From Laccaria trichodermophora (lineage: Eukaryota > Basidiomycota > Agaricomycetes > Agaricales > Hydnangiaceae), in NCBI GenBank assembly GCA_018417955.1, contig JACTVC010000003.1, positions 2,728,001-2,792,000 of the forward strand: a stretch of 64,000 bases of DNA, given 5' to 3'. Made by a program: the position numbers and the translations under genes. Positions 11,271-21,891 of the stretch are shown in pieces (within the stretch, counting starts at the first letter, position 1; every line of letters begins with the position of its first letter). Below the pieces are notes generated by a model that worked only from the letters and a program-made list of their open reading frames with translations, ran no database searches and was not told where the DNA came from.

Positions 11271-12262
11271 TCACAGAGCAATCGACTCAGCCATTCCGGG
11301 AAACCCGCAAGGAGTTGCTCCCATCGCAGCCAAGAAGGTTTCAAAAGTCACCATCCCGTTACACGTAGCATGGTTATAATTCGGGTTGAGCTTCGGATTC
11401 CACCCAAGTTGTTCACGATATGCCTGGCGGAAGAGCTCTGAGAGGGGTTCAAGCCAATCTGTTTCAATTGTTTTAAATTCCGGGCCGATGTGCGAGAAGA
11501 TTTTGTGCCTTTCAGTGCCGTTCAAAATGAGCACAAGTTTATGCAGTCGCATATATTTATCTGTCCATTGTGTGAGGGCTGGGAGAACCCGTCCCTTGTT
11601 GACAGCGGTCCTGTAATGCAGTTGATTTTCCAGGTCATAATGAACTGCAGCCCAAAGTAGGATGTAAAAGAGCGACTCTAGTTCATGTCGATAACAGTGA
11701 GACCAAGCCAATTTTTCGTTCAAAAGGTCACACGACAGGAAAGGAGTTGTGATTTGGTGGAGGGCAGCACTAGGGATGATATTTCCATCGTCGCCAAGTT
11801 TTGAGGCTATGTCCCAGTCCGCAATAATTCCTTGAACTCGCCTCGAGGGATCCTCAGGACTGTTCACGAAATTGACCATTAAATCAAGATCGCTGAGATT
11901 GCGACGTAACGTGCGGCCTTCCTTCCATACATGATGGTGATCTTCACGGCTCGTCAATCCTCCAAAGGCCGCAAACAGGTAAAGTTGCGTACTTTCAACA
12001 CAATCGAGGAAGGCTTGTTTGAACCCTTCAATACTACCACACTCCCACAAGAATCTGCGCGGTTTTGAAAGTGCCACGCGAATATAGCGCTCCAGGTTCC
12101 GGCTTTGGGGTTGTCTTTCAACCTCCACACGAGTCCATGCAAGATCAGCGCTTTTTAGATGGTATTCTTGCCCTGGACCGTCTCATCCTCAGCAGACGGG
12201 ACGAGTAAAGAGCAATAGGTACCGACAATCCCTTAGTGATGTTTCTTGGCGAAAGCGCGAGG
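11271..12262 (-). pseudogene. FunK1-type kinase fragment, third copy, truncated and degenerate
   Basis: Only the C-terminal kinase half survives. The family pattern can be followed from a decayed VPRAF...GIVG block near 12180-12262 (containing an in-frame stop), through EGFKQAFLDCVES, to YRHELESLFYILLWAAVHY and the conserved tail ATCNGMVTFETFLAAMGATP. An intron equivalent to that of the intact copy can be placed at 11992-11942 (GTACGC to AAG). Key catalytic residues are lost: HRD has become RRN (TLRRNLSDLD) and NDWD has become ADWD. The N-terminal two-thirds is absent and the sequence upstream is unrelated. It may still give a 285-residue open frame from 12128, but not an active kinase. Confidence 0.8.
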
Positions 12263-12541
12263 TACTAGCGGCAGTGGAGATCATGGGGGTTGCGGGCCCT
12301 TTCCTCGATTCTATGGAAGCCAGTTTCCGTTCCCTCTATTAGCAAGTCTTCGAGGCTTCCTCTCGAGAGGGAATGGTTACGAGTCCGATTATCGATACCT
12401 TCCGGCAATTCCTTTCAGCAGTTCACACAGTATGTAACGTCACGTGTTTGTTGGCTTGTGATATTTTGCGTCCACCTACTTTGCCGACGGGCGCGGACGA
12501 TATCTAGCAATGAGTTGAGGGACGTTCATTAGAAAACCACG

Positions 12542-13431
12542 ATGAAAATCGAGAATCGCACCTTTATTGTGTCAGGCGGGTACGTTCAAGGGATGCGCTA
12601 CAGCCAACACTTATCTATGTTATGAATCATACAGGTCATCCGGTTTGGGTCTTGCAACGGTGCACGATCTTCTCACTCACAAGGCGTATATTGCCATTCT
12701 CGATCGCTCTGCACCTCCAACGGATGTAATTTCTTCCAGGGTCAAGTACTTCAAAACAGACATCACAGATGTTGCCCAAATCGATGGCGCTGTCGAGGGA
12801 ACAGTCGCATGGACAAAAGATACGGGAGCCGTTATGGGTGGTGTAATCAATTGCGCAGGAGTGGGAACAGCATCGAAAATTATTGATGCACACGGAGAAC
12901 CGCATTCTCTCGATCTTTGGAATTTCGCCATAGATGTGAATCTCACTGGGTCGTTCAACCTCTCACGCCTTGCTTTGAAACACCTAGTCAAGGTTGCTAC
13001 TGAAGAAGGAAGCGACGGGGAAAGAGGTGTCGTGATATTCGTTGCAAGTGCTGCTGCCGTGAGTGTTAGACCTCCTTGTTAATGACCTGACGTTGACATG
13101 CCGTCTCAAGTTCGAGGGTCAGCCAGGTCAAACGGCATACTCTGCCACAAAGGGTGCTCTTCGATCCATGACTCTCCCGATGGCGCGCGACCTCGCTCGA
13201 CATGCCGTTCGTGTCGTTACCATTGCACCTGGAGTGTTCGACTCTAGCATGACTGCCAACTTCCCGGCAAAGACGCGCCATAGCCTTGAGAATGAGGGTA
13301 TTGTATATCCCAGGCGCTTTGGACAACCTGTGGAGTTTGCAAGAACGGTTAGATGGATTCTCGACTGCCCTTACGTGAATGGGGAGACCATTCGGTTGAG
13401 CGGCGGCGGAAGACTTCCAGGAAAGCTGTAG
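12542..13431 (+). CDS. short-chain dehydrogenase, HSD10 / 3-hydroxyacyl-CoA dehydrogenase type 2-like
   Basis: Exons 12542-12579, 12635-13058 and 13111-13431 join through introns of 55 and 52 bp (GTACGT, GTGAGT) to give 260 residues, the usual length for a single-domain SDR. The NAD-binding motif GGSSGLG is at residues 12-18, the INCAG motif near 100, the catalytic Ser near 151, and YSATK gives Tyr164 and Lys168. The SAAAFEGQPGQTAYSATKG block, GIVYPRRFGQPVEFA and the ending NGETIRLSGG match the type-2 3-hydroxyacyl-CoA dehydrogenase (HSD17B10) group. Those enzymes oxidise 3-hydroxyacyl-CoA and related alcohols with NAD, usually in mitochondria; I see no clear targeting peptide. The splice sites fall inside the two motifs and restore both, so the model is firm. 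Confidence 0.93.
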
Positions 13432-13850
13432 TTTTCTCCCGGGAGTGAAATAAACGTAAGTACGTCAGTGTTCTCATCTCCATTTTCACGGCATATCATC
13501 GGTCTTACATTAAGTTTTGTTGGCATCCAGCACCACCTAAACTCATTAATAAACAAATTTACTCTCAAGGTGGACCCCAATGCACTCTCCACGTCGAGCT
13601 TCTCATCTACAGCCAGATGTAAAGCTCTACTTTGGTGGTTACTATGTTCGTATACAGCTTTTTCAAACTCCCAAGATGCACCGCTAGTAGTATGTGAGCA
13701 AATCTGGCCTGTGACATGTCCTTCACGTTGTATAAGACGAAATAACTTGATTTATCGATCTAGAATTTGGCGCCATGCTGAAAGACATGCTACCAAAAAT
13801 GAGAGCGAACATCGGCAGGAATGTATTGAACAATCGACGAAGGAGTAATG
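13432..13850. other. spacer and 3' flank of the dehydrogenase gene
   Basis: No gene is recognised here. An AATAAAC sequence near 13546 could serve as a polyadenylation signal. At about 13851 the sequence becomes homologous to the 3' end of the PD-like gene at 5299-6571, in reverse orientation. Confidence 0.4.
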
Positions 13851-14182
13851 TGAAGGACATCCGAGAGATCCTAGCGGCGGAGACCTCGACTGCTACAGAG
13901 ATCTAAGGCTCAGAAAAGCAAAAAAAACCTCACATGCCCTGTTCAGCACGGGCGAGATGCCTAACAAACCTCCGGTTCTCTTTCAACTGATACAAATCAG
14001 TTCGTGTGGGCTGGAGCTAATGACATGATTAGAACATTTAAGGGCATGCTAGTACTGCAAAGTAAACATATCCATTCAAGAAGAAGGTTTATAATCACTT
14101 GAAGCTCGTCATCAAAATTATCATCGTCTGGATGAACTTTCTGAAAGGTTGATCCATAGTATGTGAAAACCCCCCTTTTTTC
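13851..14182 (-). pseudogene. 3' half of the second PD-like gene copy
   Basis: The reverse complement matches 6330-6640: the end of exon 5 (TYYGSxF...HPDDDNFDDEL), the fifth intron, the last exon (RTDLYQLKENRRFVRHLA) with its stop, and the 3' flank. Homology stops abruptly at 14182 inside a C-run/T-run coding stretch. The matching 5' side resumes at 49291 on the other side of the 35-kb insertion. The reading frame in this half is undamaged, so the break is due to the insertion and not to slow decay. Confidence 0.88.
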
Positions 14183-15171
14183 TATCTTATATATAAAGGT
14201 ACAATGGTCCGCTTAGCTAAGATTTGTAAGATTAGCTAATATAATGACTAAGCAACCATTCTGTCTTTATACTGAGCCACATGAGCGGCATTTGCTGGGA
14301 ACTCTGGCCACAGGCTGTCCCACCAGACCTTATAACTAGATTCTGTGATATTTAAGTGCTGTGTTCAATAATTGTCATGCTTTTTTGTGGGTACAGCTCC
14401 TTCAGCAGCCTCAATTTCGCTTTTTTCCCATCATTTTCAACCTCCACTTCCCTCTACACCTGTGTGAAGCCCCTGTCAGTATATATATATGTTTCTATTT
14501 TTGCTTATTGTTCACCTGTTTTGTCTGATGCTATCCTGTTAATCCAGTTCTTTTTGACCTTTCTCCAACCTTTCTCTTCTCATTTGTATTTTTCTATGCT
14601 TTGTGTGGGTGGATACTATCCTGCTTCTTCTTTTGTGATTTGGAAAAAATTGGAGGATTAAGGACCTTTCTGTATACATGTATGCCAGCTGCTATCAATA
14701 TTTTGCTTCTTTTGCACAGTATAAATATGGGCAGTTCTTCCTTTTTGAAATGTAAGAGGGTTAGGCCAATAAATAATAGCTAGATTTCTATGGCTGGCTA
14801 CAGTTACAGTATGGCATGTAGCTCCATGTATAGTGATTGTCACGGGTTTAGCAACCCATGTGGGTTACGGGTAGGGGTACACTTGGGTAGGGGTACGGGT
14901 TTGATATTTGCTACCCTCACCAAACCCGTACCTGTGGCAGGGGTTGGCGGGTACCCATCATGTTATTAGTCAGTGTTTGTGTAGCTCATGGCCTGGCAAT
15001 AAGATCGAAAAAAATACTAATTTAATTATGCATAAATAAGAACAATTTGTAAGGTATTTTATCACCCCCAAGTCATATCGAGAGAGGGGGAACTTTTGGT
15101 ATTTGGTTTTGTTTTTTGTCATTTTAAATTAATCAAATATTTTACATATGAACAAGTATATATGGGGGGGG

Positions 15172-15425
15172 TAATTATACAAGGGGGCATAAATAATCAT
15201 GATGGGAGTAAAGGAGGAAAGGAAAAGGGACACGAGAGAAGCTGAAGCGCTATATATACAAGGCACTTTAGGGCGGGTTCCGATTTAGGGCAGGTTTAGA
15301 AGAGAACCTGCCCTAAATCGGAACCCGCCCTAAAGTGCCTTGTTTATATGGCGCTTCAGCTTCTTTCATGTCCCTTTTGCTTTCCTCATTCATTCTTCCA
15401 TCTTGGCCCCCTATATGTATAATTA
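15172..15425. mobile_element. palindromic MITE-like insert inside the hAT-like element
   Basis: Almost the whole segment is one inverted repeat. Arms at about 15172-15296 and 15305-15425 are separated by an 8-bp loop. The inner 56 bp of each arm differ at only two positions. The ends read TAATTATAC and GTATAATTA, compatible with a TA target as in Tc1/mariner MITEs, although that class is a guess. Confidence 0.6.
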
Positions 15426-15531
15426 GTCACTTGAATTTACGTAGTGAATTGTAATATAAACCCTAAATTTTGCTCTAACTGATGGCAGCTTGGTAAAAGT
15501 ACAGCCCATGAGCAAATATTGCAGTTGACAT

Positions 15532-16325
15532 GTAAGTTCTCACTCAATTGTTTTGTTCTTAGGTTCTATCTAATGAGAATTACTTCGGGAATGACTTGCC
15601 AAGTTTACGAAACATGGTGTCCAACCCTGAAATTTTGGCGGTTGGTTTTGTGTGTGATTATGGTCCTTTACCAGATATTAAGGTTGACAGGTAAGTTCTT
15701 GCTCAATTTTAACGTTCTTGGGCTCTATCTGACCGAAATTCTTCCAGGAACTATCTCCCAAGTTTACGAAACATGGCGCCCAGTCTCCGAATGCTGAGGT
15801 TGGTTTTACAGGGGGAATATGGTTCATTACCTGAAATTAGGCCTGCCAAGTAAGTTCTTGCTCAATTTTAGTGTTCTTGGGCTCTATTTGATGGTGACTA
15901 CTTCAGGAACGACCTCCCGAGTTTACGGAACATGCCGTTCAACCGTTCAAACTCGGTGCTTGCTTTTGTGGATCAATAAGGTCCGTCACCGGAAAATGAG
16001 GCTTAAAAGTAAGTTCTTACTCGAATTTTATGTTCTTGGGCTCTACCTGAGCGGAATTGCTCCAGGAACTATCCCCCCAGTTTACGAAATGTGGCACCCA
16101 ACCGTTCAGATTCAGTGCTCGTTTTTGTGGGAAATACGATCCACTACCAAAAATGTAAGTTGGCTAGTAAGTTCTTCCTTGAATTTTATGTTCTTGGGCT
16201 CTACCTGACCGAAATCCTTCCAGAAACCACCTCCCCAGTTTACGAAACATGGCGCAGAATAGTTCAAACTCAGCACTCATTTTTGTTGAGAATACGGTCC
16301 AATACAACCAAATGGAAGTTGACTA
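15532..16325. repeat. five tandem copies of a 159-bp unit
   Basis: Units start at 15532, 15691, 15850, 16009 and 16167, each opening with GTAAGTTCT and containing TGTTCTTGGGCTCTA and AGTTTACGAAACATGG variants. The spacing is 158-159 bp throughout. 159 is divisible by three, so frames run through the array, but they carry no recognisable protein. It is a private satellite of the hAT-like element. Confidence 0.85.
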
Positions 16326-17209
16326 TTTTTTAAGCACTGCCCATGGCTGCAATGTCTTTTGCCTACATGATGAACTATTAACTTGAAGGACAAGGTTGTA
16401 GAAGTAGAATACAGGACCGTCTCTTTCCCGAGAGAAGTAAGTAGGATTTGTATGGTACATTACTAAGCAATACAGAATTTAGATATTTGACTGTGGTGCT
16501 GAACCCGTAAAACCCGCCAAACCTGCCAAACCCACCAGAACCCGTACCCTTACCCGCAGAAACCCATACCCATGGTTGAGGGTATGGGTTTCCAGGGGTA
16601 GGGGTACGGGTAAGGCCGAAAGTACCCGGGGGTTACCCGTGACAATGCCTATCCATGTAGGGGTGGATCAAAATGTAACTTTGATGATTCAAATGGAAGA
16701 TGTGTGCCAGAACTGGGAGTGAACATGTGTTGGGTGGGAGATTCAGAGGGCTTTCATCTGGCAAGCTGGCAAAGTGTGGTAAGCTTTCCCCTGGGCAAGG
16801 CATGGCCAAGTGAAGTGAGTGCTGTGCCATAAGTTCAGGTCCAAGCAGAACTGGGAAAAAAAGAGGATATATATATCCTAACACACTCCCTGAATGGGGA
16901 ATTCAGGCATTCCCTAATTCTAACTGAGAACATGCAACAAAGAACACACTACCAAGAACATGCTACAATTGAACATGTCCATTAGAATTGGGATTGAGCA
17001 TGTGTATAAAAACTGGGATTGAGCATGTGTACTGGGAGGTCCAGGGGGCATGCCCCCAGCAAGCTGTGACCTGCACCAGAGGCATGGCCAAGCATTAGCA
17101 AGCACCATGCCATAGGTGTGGGTCTAAAGCTTAGGAATTTAAGGTCAGTGCCATTTTTGTTGTGACATTGGAAGGTAGGCTAAATTATTTTACATATTGT
17201 ATAGTCATC

Positions 17210-18629
17210 TTATATATAAAGGCACAATGGTTCACTTAGCTAAGATTGTAAGATTAGCTAATATAATTATTAAGCAACCATTCTGTCTTTTACTCAGTGG
17301 CATTTGCTGGGAATGGCAGTTGCTGAGAACAGCAAGTACAAACACCACATGGGCAGGACATGTTAAAAATTTCCCCCACCACAACACATTGCATTGGTGT
17401 TTCTTGCCCCCATATCACCTTCCAAACACTCAATTTCGCTTTTTGGCACTATATTTTCACTCTCCACACCTGTGTGGGGGTCTCTGTCAGTGTATTTTCA
17501 CTTTTTTGAATGAGGGCAGTTTAACTTTGATGATTAAGATAAAATGTGTATGTCAGAACTGGGACTGAACATATGCACTGGAAGGGCCAGGGGGCTTGCC
17601 CTGACAAGCTGGCCAAGTGCAGCCATTGCCACTGCAGGTTAAAGTGTATTTTTGAAAATTTAAATAAAGTGTAAGTACCAAAACAGGAATTAGTATGAGT
17701 TTGAGAAACATGTACACCACAGCTATCAGATTTTTATGAGATAGTCCAAGGGTCTTTCCTTTGGCAAGCTGGCCAAGTGCAGTGAGTGCCAAACCATAGG
17801 TGCAGGTCAGAGCATAATTTAAATTTTTAAAATTTAATAAGATGTAAGTACCAAAACAGAGATTGAAAATGTGCACTGGAACTGGAATAAAAATATGTAC
17901 TAGGGGGACAGCTTGCCTCTGGCAGGCATGGCCAAGCGAAGCAAGTGCTGTGTCCAGGTCTAAGCCTAACATTGATGATTCAGATGAAAGGTATACACCA
18001 GATCTGGGATAAAGAATGTGTATCAGAATGGAGATCGAATATGTGTACCAGAAGTGGGATTAAACATGTGCACTGGAACTGGGATAAAAGATGTGTACCA
18101 AAACTGGAATTAAACATGTGTACTGGGGGTCCACACCATAGGTGCAGAAAGTGTAACTTTGAGAAACATGTACACCACAACTGTTAAATCTGTATCAGGT
18201 AGTCCAAGGGCTTGCCTCTGGCAAGCTGGCCAAGCACAATGAGTGCCACTGCAGGTTTAAGTGTATCATTGAAAATTCAAATGAAGTGTAAGTATCAAAA
18301 CAGGGATTAGAGATGTGTACCAGAACTGGAAACAAACACATGTGCTGGGGGATAGCTTGCCCCCAGCAAGGCATGACTGAGCAGAGTGCTGTACTATAAG
18401 TCCAGGTTTAAGTCTAACTATGTGAACTAAAAGTGGGATTAAATATGTGTACCAGAAGTGGGCTTAAACATGAACTGGGATAAAAAATGTGTACCAAAAC
18501 TGGGATTAAACATGTGTACTGGGGGGTCCAGGGCCCAGGGGGCGTGCCCCCGGCAAGCTGTGACCAGCACCAGAGGCACAGCCGAGCGTTAGCGAGTGCT
18601 GTGCCGTAGGTGCAGGTCTAAAGCTTGTC
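17210..18629 (+). mobile_element. element Y2, non-coding
   Basis: Y2 starts TTATATATAAAGGCACAATGG directly after the TC of Y1 and ends GGTCTAAAGCTTGTC. Its body is a string of diverged copies of a roughly 110-150 bp word (GTGTACCAGAACTGGGATTAAACATG, shortened here to its core ACCAGAACTGGG, then CAAGGGCTTGCC...GGCAAGCTGGCCAAG...GCAGGT). The last copy holds an imperfect hairpin (GGCACAGC / GCTGTGCC) about 12 bp before CTAAAG. No coding region is seen. Confidence 0.55.
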
Positions 18630-19808
18630 TTATATATAAAGGCACAATGGTCTGCTTAGCTAAGATTTGTAAGATTAGCTAATATAATGACTAAGCAACC
18701 ATTCTGTCTTTATACTGAGCCACATGAGCAGCATTTGCTGGGAACTCTGGCCACAGGCTGTCCCACCAGACCTTATAACTAGATTCTGTAATATTTAAGT
18801 GCTGTGTTCAATAATTGTCATGCTTTTTTGTGGGTACAGCTCCTTCAGCAGCCTCAATTTCGCTTTTTTCCCATCATTTTCAACCTCCACTTCCCTCTAC
18901 ACCTGTGTGAAGCCCCTGTCAGTATATATATATGTTTCTCTTTTTGCTTATTGTTCACCTGTTTTGTCTGATGCTATCCTGTTAATCCAGTTCTTTTTGA
19001 CCTTTCTCCAACCTTTCTCTTCTCATTTGTATTTTTCTATGCTTTGTGTGGGTGGATACTATCCTGCTTCTTCTTTTGTGATTTGGAAAAAATTGGAGGA
19101 TTAAGGACCTTTCTGTATACATGTATGCCAGCTGCTATCAATATTTTGCTTCTTTTGCACAGTATAAATATGGGCAGTTCTTCCTTTTTGAAATGTAAGA
19201 GGGTTAGGCCAATAAATAATAGCTAGATTTTTATGGCTGGCTACAGTTACAATATGGCATGTAGCTCCATGTAGGGGTGGATCAAAATGTAACTTTGATG
19301 ATTCAAATGGAAGATGTGTGCCAGAACTGGGAGTGAACATGTGTTGGGTGGGAGATTCAGAGGGCTTTTATCTGGCAAGCTGGCAAAGTGTGGTAAGCTT
19401 TCCCCTGGGCAAGGCATGGCCAAGTGAAGTGAGTGCTGTGCCATAAGTTCAGGTCCAAGTGTAACATTGCAGAACTGGGAAAAAAAGAGGATATATATAT
19501 CCTAACACACTCCCTGAATGGGGAATTCAGGCATTCCCTAATTCTAACTGAGAACATGCGACAAAGAACACACTACCAAGAACATGCTACAATTGAACAT
19601 GTCCATTAGAATTGGGATTGAGCATGTGTACTGGGGGGTCCAGGGGGCATGCCCCCAGCAAGCTGTGACCTGCACCAGAGGCATGGCCAAGTGTTAGCAA
19701 GCACCATGCCATAGGTGTGGGTCTAAAGCTTAGGGATTTAAGGTCAGTGCCATTTTTGTTGTGACATTGGAAGGTAGGCTAAATTATTTTACATATTGTA
19801 TAGTCATC
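18630..19808 (+). mobile_element. element Y3, non-coding, close copy of Y1
   Basis: Y3 follows Y2 without spacer. It matches Y1 nearly base for base over about 1.18 kb and lacks the hAT-like element, so it provides that element's empty site. It ends TAGTCATC, where X1 begins. Confidence 0.6.
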
Positions 19809-19985
19809 TATACATGAAAACACAAAGGGTTGATGGCTGACAAATTCAGCTTTATTTTACTAAGCACTTCACACCCTCATGAGATCTCTTTCACTGAGCT
19901 GCGTGAGCGGCGTTTGCCAGGAACATTACATCGTGTCAACAAACAACTGTTTCCCTTCTCAACGTTCTCAACCACCACCACCTCC

Positions 19986-20351
19986 TGTGATACCGTAGTA
20001 CTACTTACCTATCTTGCGTGACATGGGACCATCGTATTTACTCTTGTTATATTCTTGTTATGTTGTGCCGAGACTAACAAATAAACTACTTGCAACTTTC
20101 ACATAAACTTATATGTGGAGCGGGTCATCCCTATCGTATACGGCTAGGCTGCCTTGTGCCTCCCCTCCGGGATACCAGAGCCCCGCGCTGGGTGACAGCG
20201 TCCCTCATCCGGGGTCACTGGATCACGGAGGTGCGGCCACGACACGCGTGACCGCTCCACGTGCGCTCTCACACGTTCCCCGCATCTTCTCCGCTACCCT
20301 CACTCGCTTACGCCTTCGTCGAGAGGTCAAGAACGACTACCCGGTTTCACA
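19986..20351 (+). repeat. 5' LTR of the chromovirus
   Basis: 366 bp, beginning TGTGATACC and ending CGGTTTCACA. It differs from the 3' LTR at four sites. An AATAAAC sequence near 20079 may be the polyadenylation signal. The TG...CA ends and the 5-bp flank duplication define the boundaries. Confidence 0.95.
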
Positions 20352-20352
20352 A

Positions 20353-20366
20353 TGGTGGGGGCACCG
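20353..20366 (+). other. primer binding site
   Basis: TGGTGGGGGCACC begins one base after the 5' LTR. A TGG start complements the CCA end of a tRNA, as usual for LTR elements. Which tRNA is used was not determined. Confidence 0.7.
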
Positions 20367-20880
20367 CGGACTTCATCAAGATGAAGTCCGTGAGTGCAGA
20401 GGCGAGGAGAAGCCCCAACAGGTAAGTCTTAATGACACAATCTGTCAACTGACGGTTGTGCCTAGTTTACCTACCACTACAACCAACGACGAAGACCTGT
20501 CCGAAACCCCGCGACTCTCGTTAGTGCGAACACCCGCTGCTTTCGAGAGTCCTCAATCCGAGGACTCGGATGTTCAATCTTCGTCAACCCTTACCCTGGT
20601 TACTACCTCGTCTGGTCCTCAATCAGCGCATTCCCTTGCTGCCCTCGGGACCTATGACTCGTTCAGAAAGCCCTCAACTCTCCCAACCGTGTCGAGCTAT
20701 GCCCGCTGCCGTTGCGCGAAGGCCCTCTCTGTTCAGGACCCTGAATCTGACGGCTCCCTAACCCCGACGACCCTAACGATCGCCACTCCAGGGAAATCCT
20801 TACCCTACCGACGCCCAGACCATCAACCGCCCCCTCTTAAACCAGGAGGTTGCCAGCAAGACATATCATTCATTTCCTCT

Positions 20881-21051
20881 ATGAGCTCAGCTACTCCCTC
20901 AGGAGGAGACGACAATCTCCGCAACAAAACCCGTAATACCAACAACTCAGCCAGCCGCGAGTTAGTAACCCCCTTGACGACTAGGAAGAAAGGGAAGGGA
21001 GTATCTATGACGGAAGAGATGGACCCCGAAGCCAGATCCCCTACCAATAAC
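20881..21051 (+). CDS. N-terminal gag segment, cut by the 827-bp element
   Basis: This frame runs from an ATG at 20881 to the insertion point. Joining at the duplicated CAATAAC leads straight into the main gag frame (SPTNN then NTMPITGP). The frame is open further upstream and into the LTR. A possible intron (GTAAGT at 20421 to a CTAG near 20465) lies in the leader, so the true start is uncertain. The segment is polar and low in complexity, as expected for the start of Gag. Confidence 0.6.
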
Positions 21052-21878
21052 GACTGGTAGCTGCCAATTACATGATGTAGTTATGGCAGCTGCCATAAAA
21101 AAACTTGATCAGCTACCGTGAATGAATGAAATGCTAAGTTTTCATTCATTCACGGCACCTGTTTCATTTGAGATAATTTAGTCTGTTTCATTCATTCCCG
21201 GCAACTGTTTCATTTTTTTTCATTCATTGCCGTGGAGAATGAAATCGTTTTTGTTTCATTCCATTTCATTTCAATCCTTTCTTCATTCCTACCAGGAAGA
21301 ATGAAATTTATTCTGTTTCATTCATTCCTGGCAACTATTTCATTCTTTGTTTCATTTTTGTTTCATTCTTACCATGGAATTTTTGTTTCATTCTTTATTT
21401 CATTTTTGTTTCAATCTTTCAGGCAACAATTTCGATGTTTTAATACACACCTAAATAAGGAAATAATATACAATTATGCCTGATATGTGTTGTGCCCTAC
21501 TGCAGTGGTGTGGGAGGCCATATGGGAGTACTTTTGCATTTGAGGCTCAAATACATAACAAGATAGGCATACTGTTGCCAAATAAGGCACTTTAATATTT
21601 TACATCAATTACATAATAATTTTCCCAGCTCTAACAATAAAGGAATGAATGAAACAGTTGCCATGGTGGAATGAAATGAAAAATGAAGTAATTTCTGTGA
21701 ATCAATGAAATGAAATGAATGAAACAGTTGCCGTGAATCAATGAAACAGAATGAATCATTTTGAATGAAATGGGTGCCGTGAATCAATGAAATTTCATTT
21801 CATTCCCTCATGGTAGCTGATCAAGTTTTGCCACGGCAGCTGCCATAAATACATCGATGCAGAGTGCAGCTACTAGTG
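21052..21878. mobile_element. small non-autonomous inverted-repeat element with a 7-bp duplication
   Basis: 827 bp, flanked by CAATAAC at 21045-21051 and 21879-21885. Both ends contain, reading inward, ACTRGTAGCTGC, then ATGGCAGCTGCC and AAACTTGATCAGCTACC. The interior is made of TTTCATTCATT and GGCAACTG words in inverted arrangement. The terminal motif (TAGCTRCC), the 7-bp duplication and the TTTCATT-rich interior all match the 11-kb KDZ element at 25993, so it is probably mobilised by a KDZ-type transposase. It has no coding region. Confidence 0.85.
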
Positions 21879-21891
21879 CAATAACAATACC

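Larger units (their letters stand above)
14831..16651. mobile_element. non-autonomous hAT-like element
   Basis: The element starts TAGTGATTGTCACGGGT and its other end, read in reverse, is TAGGCATTGTCACGGGT, an inverted repeat of 17 bp with two mismatches. It is flanked by the 8-bp duplication TCCATGTA at 14823-14830 and 16652-16659. Y3 shows the empty site, with one TCCATGTA followed by GGGGTGG near 19267-19280. An 8-bp duplication and TAG-type ends are hAT features. The subterminal regions are rich in GGGTACGGGT words. There is no transposase; the interior holds a palindromic MITE and a 159-bp tandem array. Confidence 0.85.
14183..17209 (+). mobile_element. element Y1, non-coding, interrupted by a hAT-like element
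   Basis: Y1 begins TATCTTATATATAAAGG and ends TAGTCATC. Without the inserted hAT-like element it is about 1.2 kb and closely matches Y3 (18630-19808) along its whole length. It contains the family box ACTGAGCCACATGAGCGGC about 90 bp from its start. Near its end is a copy of the family segment CCAGGGGGCATGCCCCC...GGTCTAAAGCTT. Short frames in it, such as 14356-14661, recur in Y3 but have no protein-like features. The class is unknown. Confidence 0.6.

Noticed and set aside
20113..21060. 315-codon frame starting inside the 5' LTR
   Set aside because: The ATG at 20113 lies within the LTR and the frame crosses the primer binding site. Only the part near the end belongs to gag.
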